This document shows, piece after piece, positions 18,469 through 25,136 of a DNA stretch of 32,372 nucleotides. Position 1 is the first letter of the stretch, and each line of letters begins with the position of its first letter. Both the position numbers and the translations under genes were made by a program. The notes below the pieces were generated by a model. That model had not been told where the DNA came from and did not search any database. It saw nothing but the letters and a program-made list of their open reading frames with translations. The DNA is from Cytophagales bacterium. Lineage in GTDB: Bacteria; Bacteroidota; Bacteroidia; Cytophagales; UBA9547. Where the stretch lies: contig JAAFIH010000042.1 in assembly GCA_013297755.1 (NCBI GenBank), forward strand, positions 1 through 32,372. Direction: 5' to 3'.

Positions 18469-20025
18469 TTAATTAATGGTAACAATATTACTCGAAATAA
18501 ATTGTTTGAGAGCACTTCCATCTGAGGTCGAAGATCTCAATATCAAATAAAAATTTCCTTTTGGTAATCTACTAGAATAGCTATAATAGTCAGAAATTTT
18601 AGTTCCTAAATCAAAACTGATGCTTTCATCTTCTATGAAATAATCATCTAATGTCCAATTTGTATCTGATGATAGATAAACTTTGTAAGTTTTGTAAGTA
18701 CTCTTTGTAACATCTGATTTGGATGTTAATGAAAATTGTAAACTTGAATTATTCGTGATACTTGTGCTAGTTAGTGCTAATTGAGTGATAGTTGTAAGAG
18801 GCTCTATAAAACTTATTTTAGTGCTTTTTTCAATGTAACCATTGTTTGAATAGCCATAATTTGAACTAATATTTGTTTTGGCAATAATATAATAATCTCC
18901 ATATTTGGTAGAATACGAATAAGGTGTAATTGTATTAGAAAAAATTGTTGTACCTTGTTTGATTGATAAATTTGTACTCGAATAACTTAATGAATTGTCA
19001 TCGTTTGAATATATGCTATCACTTGACAAATAATAATTTATGTAAGTAGATATATCTTCAGAACTTTCTGATTTGATAATTCCAGACACACTTATTTGGG
19101 CATCAGGAAAAACCGAAGATTTTCCTATATTTAATTCTGAAATTGAAAATTGATTAATAAATGGCTGAATTTTAACAGGAATAAATTTAGGTTTAATAGT
19201 ATATTCATCTCCATTTTCTACATAAGTACCAGTACAAAATAAGTAATAATTTTCATTAGAATTTATTGATATAGTAGGAACATTCACTTTTTGAGTTTCG
19301 ATTCCAGTCGATTTTTTGAAGGTTATGGATTGAAAGGAATTACTTAAAAAATGTTTTGAACTCATATTTAAAGTATCAGTTGTGATATACATAGACAAAT
19401 TTCCTTGTGCATCATTAGCTAAACTTGAATTGTAATTTATATTAATTGTAGTACTTCCACCACTATAAAGTTGCATGGGATTGATAGATATTTTTGAAAA
19501 CTTAATTTTAGACTCTGGAGAATACAATGAATATGATTTGTTGGAGGTTACTGAATAATAACTTGAATATTTTTTTTCACTGGAATAGCTGTAATAGTTT
19601 GTAGTTGCTATTCTCATTGAAACTAATATGTAGTAATTACCTTCTGGTATAGTATTGTAAGTAGGCAGACTAAAAAATTCAACCATTTTGTTTAATCCTT
19701 TGTTAAGATAAATAGCTGAGATGCCAGAGTAATAAAAACTATTAGAATAAATTTTTTGATCATCAACAGATTTAGTTTTGTCTTTAGATAAGTAAAATTC
19801 TCTTTCTAAAAAAGTGATACTGTCGCTTTGTAAATTACAAGTAGATGTAATAGTAATTACACCTCCTAATTTAAAATCATCGTTTTGTACACTAATTTTT
19901 AATGAAATAGGATTAGGCTCATCAGCTTGTTGAGTATTATTTACATTATTGATTGGAACTATATTATCTTTTTTGCAGGAGATAATGATAAATATAAACA
20001 AAAATATGATTGACCAATTTTTCAT
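18469..20025 (-). CDS. Lipoprotein with repeated beta-sandwich-like modules
   Basis: 518 residues. A lipoprotein signal peptide (hydrophobic stretch from residue 5, lipobox IIIS-C17 followed by KKD) predicts a lipid-anchored envelope protein. The rest is four related modules of about 115-120 residues, each with a phrase like FYLSKDKTKSVDDQ, YITTDTLNM, YYLSSDSIYSNDDNSL or VYLSSDTNWTLDDYF, and a closing line like GNYYILVS, NYYLFCTG, GDYYIIAK or GNFYLILR. This is the layout of CARDB-like (adhesion or surface) modules. It is exceptionally rich in Ser, Tyr and Asn. Function unknown; no T9SS tail. Confidence 0.75.
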   Translation of the reverse strand: MKNWSIIFLFIFIIISCKKDNIVPINNVNNTQQADEPNPISLKISVQNDDFKLGGVITITSTCNLQSDSITFLEREFYLSKDKTKSVDDQKIYSNSFYYSGISAIYLNKGLNKMVEFFSLPTYNTIPEGNYYILVSMRIATTNYYSYSSEKKYSSYYSVTSNKSYSLYSPESKIKFSKISINPMQLYSGGSTTININYNSSLANDAQGNLSMYITTDTLNMSSKHFLSNSFQSITFKKSTGIETQKVNVPTISINSNENYYLFCTGTYVENGDEYTIKPKFIPVKIQPFINQFSISELNIGKSSVFPDAQISVSGIIKSESSEDISTYINYYLSSDSIYSNDDNSLSYSSTNLSIKQGTTIFSNTITPYSYSTKYGDYYIIAKTNISSNYGYSNNGYIEKSTKISFIEPLTTITQLALTSTSITNNSSLQFSLTSKSDVTKSTYKTYKVYLSSDTNWTLDDYFIEDESISFDLGTKISDYYSYSSRLPKGNFYLILRSSTSDGSALKQFISSNIVTIN

Positions 20026-20385
20026 AAAGATTAAATTTGAAATTTAAAGCAATATTAAGAAAAATGTTTAAATTTATATTCATTCAATACTTTTTTTTGT
20101 GATTTTTTTAAAAATTAATTTTAATTAAAATACTTATAAATAAGCACTTTTATTTTTTAAAAAAAAATCGGTTTAATCTTTTTTTGAAACCTAACCAACC
20201 AAATTTTACTACATATCAAGTTAAATAGCTCAAAATCAATCATGTGTATAATATAATTGGAACTTTTTAAGTTTTTTTTGAAAAATAATTATAAATTTGC
20301 AAAATAAAAATTAACTGTAAAATAATAAAACAATAACACAGCACATTATATTTCGTATACATTAATTAATTATAAACATAAAAAA
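20026..20385. other. Divergent intergenic region
   Basis: 360 nt of AT-rich sequence between the lipoprotein (minus) and the desaturase (plus). It holds the motif AACCAACCAAATTTTAC (20189-20205), related to one at 22720-22735, and a candidate desaturase promoter element. Nothing else is recognisable. Confidence 0.6.
20292..20299 (+). promoter_or_regulatory. Candidate -7 element of the desaturase gene
   Basis: TAAATTTG matches TAnnTTTG and lies 86 nt before the ATG, leaving a long AT-rich 5' leader. The nearest upstream TTG is only 11 nt away, so the -33 element is not satisfied. Confidence 0.4.
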
Positions 20386-21156
20386 ATGACAGCAATTGTA
20401 GTTTTTATACTATTACATTGGTATTTGAGTTTGTTTAGTCAAACATTCTTTTTGCATAGATATGCAGCCCACAAAATGTTTACGATGAATAATTTTTGGG
20501 AGAAATTCTTTTTCGTATTTCAATTTGTAACTCAAGGTTCTTCCTATCTATCACCACGAGCGTATGCTATATTGCACAGAATGCACCATGCTTACAGTGA
20601 TACTCCCAAAGATCCACACTCGCCACATCACTCCAAAAATTTATTCAACATGATGTGGGACACTAAAAATATTTATAATGATTTTCTAAATTACAAAAAA
20701 GATCCTGAAGAGCGATTCTTGAAAAATTTGCCAGAATGGAAAGCTGTTGAAAATCTAGGCGATATTTGGTTGATTCGTTTGGCTTGGGGTACTGCTTACT
20801 CGTTGTTTTATATCTATTTTGTGCCTGCTGGTATGTGGTATTTGTACTTGTTGTTGCCTATTCATTTTTTGATGGGGCCAATTCATGGTGCTATTGTAAA
20901 CTGGAGTGGCCACAAACATGGTTATTCTAATTACAATGCCAATGATAAATCTAAAAATACATTTGTTTGGGATTTTGTATGCTTTGGCGAATTGTTCCAA
21001 AACAACCACCATATGTACCCAAAAAGGGTAAATTTTGCTCTTAAATGGTTTGAATTTGACCCAACTTATCAAGTGATTAGGTTGCTTCATTTTTTCAAAA
21101 TTGTAAAAATGCAGCCCTTACAAATATCAGAAAAATATGGTGTTGGCACGTTTTAG
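20386..21156 (+). CDS. Acyl-CoA/acyl-lipid desaturase, membrane di-iron type
   Basis: 256 residues. Membrane fatty-acid desaturase of the stearoyl-CoA delta-9 group, which inserts a cis double bond using O2 and electrons from a reductase; it tunes membrane fluidity. The histidine boxes are HRYAAH (H24-H29), HRMHH (H64, H67, H68) and NNHH (206-209), with the expected spacing. Hydrophobic segments at about 1-22, 40-55 and 130-170 fit the membrane topology. The protein is compact and lacks a fused cytochrome b5. The gene ends before a long bidirectional hairpin at 21174-21249. Exact regiospecificity cannot be told. Confidence 0.9.
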   Translation: MTAIVVFILLHWYLSLFSQTFFLHRYAAHKMFTMNNFWEKFFFVFQFVTQGSSYLSPRAYAILHRMHHAYSDTPKDPHSPHHSKNLFNMMWDTKNIYNDFLNYKKDPEERFLKNLPEWKAVENLGDIWLIRLAWGTAYSLFYIYFVPAGMWYLYLLLPIHFLMGPIHGAIVNWSGHKHGYSNYNANDKSKNTFVWDFVCFGELFQNNHHMYPKRVNFALKWFEFDPTYQVIRLLHFFKIVKMQPLQISEKYGVGTF

Positions 21157-21173
21157 TACCTAATTATCATTTT

Positions 21174-21249
21174 AAAAAGACATAATTTCTATCAAATCAT
21201 CATTTTCTTTTAACTTAAGAATAAGATTTGATAAATCTTATGTCTTTTT
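21174..21249. terminator. Long inverted repeat, probable bidirectional terminator
   Basis: Arms 21174-21198 and 21225-21249 match at 22 of 25 positions, starting AAAAAGACATAA on one side and ending TTATGTCTTTTT on the other. The A-run and T-run at the outer edges allow termination in either direction. It lies 17 nt after the desaturase stop. Confidence 0.75.
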
Positions 21250-21434
21250 TGTTTAAACAAATGAAATATCCCACATTGATCTATTTATTCTGTAAAAAAA
21301 GTCATTCTTTTGTTCTGATAAAGGTTGGTTTAAATCAAAACAAGTCGATGAATAGTTTTAGGGCTATTCTATAAAGTATGTTAATAATAGGGAACTTTTA
21401 ATCTTATTTTAGTCAAAATCAAATCTAGTATCCA

Positions 21435-22373
21435 TTGATAGAAAAAAAAATCAAAATCGAAGATGTATCACCCTTAGAGTTGTTTGGGGTTCAAAATTAT
21501 AATTTAAAAGAATTAGCTGCTACATTTTCGGATGCTAAAATAACTGCTCGTGGAGACGAGATCACACTTCATGGCAAGCCATCAGATTTAGCTAAAATAG
21601 CAGATATTATTTCTCTGATGACCCAACAAATTGTAAAATTTGGAGAACTAAAAAAAGAACAATTAAAAGAAATTCTAACCCCAACGCAAGGTTGGGATGC
21701 AGGCCAAGAACACACCCCAGATATAATTTTGCATGGCATCAAAGGCCATCCTATCAAACCAAAATCAGCCAATCAAGCCAAAATGGTAAAAGCCATTTTT
21801 GATAATGATTTAGTTTTTGCCATAGGGCCAGCAGGTACTGGCAAAACTTTTGTGGCTGTGGCCATGGCCGTAAGAGCATTGAAAAATAAGGAAGTAAAAA
21901 AAATAATTGTAACACGACCAGCCGTAGAAGCAGGCGAGAGTTTGGGGTTTTTGCCTGGCGATATGAAAGAAAAAATAGATCCATACATTCGCCCTATCTA
22001 CGATGCCCTTTCGGATATGATAGAAGCCGACAAATTGAAAGTGTATGAAGAAACTGGTATTGTAGAAATTGCTCCACTAGCCTATATGCGTGGGCGTACG
22101 CTCAACAATGCTTTTATACTCTTGGATGAAGCCCAAAACACTACTCCTATGCAGATAAAAATGTTTATGACACGTATGGGGCAGGGTTCTAAAATGGTTA
22201 TTACTGGCGATAAAACTCAAATTGATTTACCTTTAAAACAAAAATCTGGTTTGATAGATGCCCTAGAAGTGCTCAAAAATGTAAAATCGATAGGTGTTGT
22301 TACCCTTGATGCCAAAGATGTAACTCGACATCCATTGGTAAGAGAAATTATAAAAGCGTATGAAAATATATAA
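21435..22373 (+). CDS. PhoH family P-loop ATPase
   Basis: 312 residues, the usual length of the PhoH/YbeZ type. An N-terminal KH-like segment (about 10-75) precedes the ATPase domain with Walker A GPAGTGKT (131-138), the block RPAVEAGESLGFLPGD and Walker B ILLDEAQNTT (D231, E232), then TGDKTQIDLP. PhoH proteins are linked to RNA metabolism together with YbeY; YbeY is not in this window. The start is TTG at 21435: the N-terminal sequence IEKKIKIEDVSPLELFG is well conserved in the family and there is no in-frame ATG before residue 62. The tRNA-Arg gene follows after 64 nt under its own promoter. Confidence 0.92.
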   Translation: MIEKKIKIEDVSPLELFGVQNYNLKELAATFSDAKITARGDEITLHGKPSDLAKIADIISLMTQQIVKFGELKKEQLKEILTPTQGWDAGQEHTPDIILHGIKGHPIKPKSANQAKMVKAIFDNDLVFAIGPAGTGKTFVAVAMAVRALKNKEVKKIIVTRPAVEAGESLGFLPGDMKEKIDPYIRPIYDALSDMIEADKLKVYEETGIVEIAPLAYMRGRTLNNAFILLDEAQNTTPMQIKMFMTRMGQGSKMVITGDKTQIDLPLKQKSGLIDALEVLKNVKSIGVVTLDAKDVTRHPLVREIIKAYENI

Positions 22374-22399
22374 AATCTAAGTTTTTGTGTATGTTTCAT

Positions 22400-22428
22400 T
22401 TGTAATATTTATTTTTAGTATATATTTG
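22400..22428 (+). promoter_or_regulatory. Promoter of tRNA-Arg
   Basis: TTG at 22400-22402, an 18-nt spacer and TATATTTG at 22421-22428, ending 9 nt before the first tRNA base. This is the clearest Bacteroidota-type (TTG/TAnnTTTG) promoter in the window. Confidence 0.85.
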
Positions 22429-22437
22429 CCCTAGATT

Positions 22438-22509
22438 GCATTCGTAGTTAAATGGATATAATATTAGGTTTCGGCCCTGACGTTAGGGGTTCGAATCCCT
22501 TCGAGTGCA
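22438..22509 (+). tRNA. tRNA-Arg (anticodon UCG)
   Basis: 72 nt, full cloverleaf: acceptor GCATTCG/CGAGTGC (one G-T), D arm 22447-22462 with GG in the loop, anticodon stem TTAGG/CCTGA with loop TTTCGGC (anticodon TCG at 22471-22473), 4-nt variable loop, T arm AGGGG-TTCGAAT-CCCTT, discriminator A. CCA is not encoded. It reads CGA codons and by wobble other CGN codons. Confidence 0.96.
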
Positions 22510-22510
22510 C

Positions 22511-22546
22511 AAAACCTTGTTTAGATATTAAGCAAGGTTTTTTTAT
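22511..22546 (+). terminator. Rho-independent terminator of tRNA-Arg
   Basis: Stem AAACCTTG/CAAGGTTT separated by 13 nt and followed by a T-rich run, starting 2 nt after the tRNA. Confidence 0.85.
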
Positions 22547-22936
22547 TTTTTTGATTTTAAACTATACCTAAAATCATAGTTTAACTAAATCATTATAGTT
22601 TTAGGGAAAACATGAGTTATAAATTGGCCTGTTTGGGTTGGTTTAAGTAAGTTTTTTGAAGAATAATTAAATTAATTAAAATAATCTTAGAGATTTTTTT
22701 ATCCTTTTTTTTAAACCGAAACCAACCAATTTTACAACCCTATTGTTTGTCTACAAACATTTGGTTTGCCCTATTGCCTATAATTCTTAGGAAGGAAATA
22801 GTGCATTTTGAATCATTATTTGAAATCTATAAACAGATTTTAAATTAAACGAGCCCTCCTTTAAAATAATATGAAAATTTTAAAAGTTGCGGTTATTCCT
22901 TAATTTTGCAAATATAGACGCAATAAAACTATAATT
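22547..22936. other. Intergenic region before the recombinase
   Basis: 390 nt, AT-rich, no gene seen. It contains a hairpin AAACTAT/ATAGTTT near 22559-22582, a 9-bp inverted repeat GGTTGGTTT (22636-22644)/AAACCAACC (22719-22727), and near its end the recombinase promoter with the shared motif at 22909-22923. Confidence 0.6.
22901..22923 (+). promoter_or_regulatory. Recombinase promoter -7 element with adjacent shared motif
   Basis: TAATTTTG (22901-22908) fits TAnnTTTG. Directly downstream is CAAATATAGACGCAA (22909-22923), over the expected transcription start and leader. The same 15 nt recur at 25026-25040 ahead of the cassette array. A GTTGCG at 22886-22891 is the reverse of the CGCAA(C) seen in the motif. 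A -33 TTG at correct spacing is missing. Confidence 0.5.
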
Positions 22937-24301
22937 ATGATACAATATTATGCCACCATACATCGTGGATCAAAACGACTTTTTTTAAAATTTGATTACA
23001 ATACCGAAATTATTGAAAATATAAAATCAATAGCTGCCTTTCGTTGGAGTACCACCGAAAAGGCTTGGCATTGCGAACCTTCCAATGCTATTTTTGAAAA
23101 GCTGAAACTTGCCTTTCCGAATATGCAACCATTAAAAGATGTTGCAAATGCTTCTTATCAAACTGCAAAAATATCTCAAAAAGTAGAACCAGAACACGAA
23201 AAACAAATGATTAAAGCTATTCAATATCAAAATGGCAGATATAGAATTATTGCTTTTTTTGATCCCCTTTTGGTTAATATTTTAAAAGATTTTCCTTATG
23301 CTAAATTCGATAAAACAAACAAATGGTGGAGTGTAGCCATTGATGAAAAACAAAAAAAAGCCCTTGAAGATTTTTGTAAAACCCAGAAAATGAACATTTC
23401 TTGGATAGACGAACGAGTAAAAAATGTATTAAAACAACGACCACAAGCATTTGAAATACCAAATTACAGGACCTGCCCAGACGAGATGATTCAGAAACTT
23501 GAAACGATGAGATATTCGCCACGTACAATAAAAACATACAAGCAACTTTTTGAGGAATTTATCAATTTTTATGCCTCAAAAAAAATTGATGATATATCAG
23601 AACCCGATATTTTAAAATATATTCGCTATTTGGTACAAGAAAGAGGCATTTCGTCAAGTTATCAGAACCAAGCAATCAACACAATTAAGTTTTATTACGA
23701 AAAAGTAAAAGGTGGAACTCGTAAATTTTACCAACTTGAGCGCCCATTGAAAGAAACTAAGCTACCTACTGTTTTTTCAATAGAGGAAATTCAGGCCATT
23801 ATCAAAGTTACAGAAAATATCAAACACAAAACTATATTAATGATATGTTACTCGTCTGGGTTGAGATTAAGCGAAATTCTGAATTTAAAAATATCTGATA
23901 TTGATAGCAACCGAATGCAAATCTGCATAAAAGCGGCCAAAGGCAAAAAAGATAGATATTCGCTTTTGAGCGAAAAATTACTACCAATATTACGAGAATA
24001 TTACATAAAATATAGACCAAAAGAATACTTATTTGAAGGTGTAAATGGCGGACAATACAGCGAACGAAGTGTGCAAAATTTAGTGAAAGAGTCCATGATA
24101 AAAGCCAAAATAAAAAAGGAGGCTAGCGTGCATACGCTTAGACATAGTTTTGCAACACATTTGCTCGAAAATGGCACAGATTTGAGGTATATTCAAGCAC
24201 TTTTGGGGCATAGTAGCAGCAAAACAACCGAAATTTATACACACGTTACAAGTAAAGCTTTGAGTGGAATTAAAAGTCCATTGGATAATTTGGACTTTTA
24301 A
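22937..24301 (+). CDS. Tyrosine recombinase with duplicated HARP-like N-terminus (integron-integrase-like C-terminus)
   Basis: 454 residues. The C-terminal half is a complete tyrosine recombinase: SAM-like core-binding domain at about 181-260 and catalytic domain with R310 (SSGLRLSEI), a Lys at about 335-338 (KGKKDR), H399 and R402 (HTLRHS), H425 (LLGHSS) and nucleophile Y434 (IYTHV). It ends SGIKSPLDNL, much like integron integrases, but lacks the extra helix/insertion that IntI proteins carry before HxxR. The N-terminal ~170 residues hold two similar modules (about 14-60 and 101-150), each with an F-x-F/Y strand, an I/L-rich helix with Lys, and a Lys-x-x-Trp turn (KAWHC, NKWWSV). They resemble HARP-type modules known from fork-remodelling proteins; this is my reading, not a search result. 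It is the likely candidate enzyme for the downstream cassette array, which it reads toward. Confidence 0.88.
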   Translation: MIQYYATIHRGSKRLFLKFDYNTEIIENIKSIAAFRWSTTEKAWHCEPSNAIFEKLKLAFPNMQPLKDVANASYQTAKISQKVEPEHEKQMIKAIQYQNGRYRIIAFFDPLLVNILKDFPYAKFDKTNKWWSVAIDEKQKKALEDFCKTQKMNISWIDERVKNVLKQRPQAFEIPNYRTCPDEMIQKLETMRYSPRTIKTYKQLFEEFINFYASKKIDDISEPDILKYIRYLVQERGISSSYQNQAINTIKFYYEKVKGGTRKFYQLERPLKETKLPTVFSIEEIQAIIKVTENIKHKTILMICYSSGLRLSEILNLKISDIDSNRMQICIKAAKGKKDRYSLLSEKLLPILREYYIKYRPKEYLFEGVNGGQYSERSVQNLVKESMIKAKIKKEASVHTLRHSFATHLLENGTDLRYIQALLGHSSSKTTEIYTHVTSKALSGIKSPLDNLDF

Positions 24302-24386
24302 TTTAAAATATATTACTTTGTATGATTAAAATTAGAAAAAAAAATTATTGTTGTATACTATTTTAATTAAGCCATAGCAAAAGTAT

Positions 24387-24440
24387 TAAATTTGAACTTT
24401 GGAATATCAATTTGGGTAGTTTACTAAATTTGAGCTTTGG
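24387..24440 (+). repeat. Short tandem direct repeat upstream of ssb
   Basis: TAAATTTGAACTTTGG (24387-24402) and TAAATTTGAGCTTTGG (24425-24440) match at 15 of 16 positions, 38 nt apart. Each contains a TAnnTTTG element, so these may be two promoters or a duplicated operator for ssb. Confidence 0.5.
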
Positions 24441-24511
24441 TTATTTTTAAACCTTAGTCTCGTCAATCCCAAGTCGTTTTGTAGATGTAGCATTTAAAAG
24501 TAATAAAAAAA

Positions 24512-24835
24512 TTGAAAGGATTAAATAAAGCCATATTGATAGGTAATTTGGGTGAAAAACCAGAAATAAAAATGTTTGAGAACGGTTCTAAAGTTGCTAC
24601 TTTTTCGATAGCTACCAACGAAACGTATAAAGATAGTGAAGGTAATAATAAAACTGAAACTGAGTGGCACAAAATAGTAGCATGGGGTAACCTTGCTACT
24701 GTTGTAGAAAAATATTTTGAAAAAGGTACTAAAATTTATTTGGAGGGTAAAATAAAAACTCGTAATTATGTAGATAAATTGGGGCAGACAAAATATGTAA
24801 CTGAAATTGTGGCAGATAATATCCTAATGATATAA
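24512..24835 (+). CDS. ssb: Single-stranded DNA-binding protein (short form)
   Basis: 107 residues, one OB fold: LNKAILIGNLGEKPEIK, VATFSIATNETY, TEWHKIVAWGNLATVVEKYFEKGTKIYLEGKIKTRNYVDKLGQTKYVTEIVADNI. It coats single-stranded DNA in replication and repair. It ends right after the OB fold, so the flexible tail and the acidic C-terminal tip that recruits partners in most bacterial SSBs are missing. The start is TTG at 24512; the conserved N-terminus (MKGLNKAILIGNLG) begins there and no ATG fits. It lies 210 nt downstream of the recombinase in the same direction. It may be one of several ssb genes in the genome; whether it is tied to the recombinase is not known. Confidence 0.9.
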   Translation: MKGLNKAILIGNLGEKPEIKMFENGSKVATFSIATNETYKDSEGNNKTETEWHKIVAWGNLATVVEKYFEKGTKIYLEGKIKTRNYVDKLGQTKYVTEIVADNILMI

Positions 24836-25136
24836 AATTTTACTAAAATATAAAATAAAAAACATATCGTGAATTGTTTTGATATTCAAAATGGGACTCA
24901 CGTTGCCTTAGGCGTTAAAAAAAAATGCAAATTGGAAATTTCATTGTGTTTTTATATCGTATTTGTTTTTTTAAAAGTTAAATTTTAAAGAATGATTTTA
25001 AAGAATGATTTTAAAGAATATATATCAAATATAGACGCAACAAAAAAAAAATAGACGCAATAGAAGTTGCGTGATTAATAATGTTACCAGCAATATTAAC
25101 AGACCTCGTGCATAGACATAAACTTAACGACAGACA
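24836..25136. other. Region between ssb and the first cassette gene
   Basis: 301 nt. It has an A/T-rich first part with a short tandem AAAGAATGATTTT repeat near 24988-25018, then the motif repeats at 25026-25060, an inverted ACGCAA/TTGCGT (25055-25071) and the first GTTACC junction at 25083. From that junction the style of sequence changes to that of the cassettes. Confidence 0.6.
25026..25093 (+). other. Candidate attI: motif repeats plus first junction
   Basis: CAAATATAGACGCAA at 25026-25040 is repeated as ATAGACGCAA at 25051-25060, and an inverted TTGCGT follows at 25066-25071. GTTACCAGCAA starts at 25083, 12 nt later, and matches the right-core consensus GTTRSYNGCAA of the five attC-like sites (the last one is GTTACCTGCAA). 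No long palindrome surrounds this GTT, which is what is expected of an attI rather than an attC. The assignment is inference. Confidence 0.45.

Noticed and set aside
22438-22509. tRNA-Arg as attachment site of an element carrying the recombinase
   Set aside because: I found no second copy of the tRNA 3' end further right in the window, and the tRNA has an intact promoter and terminator. A copy beyond the window cannot be excluded.
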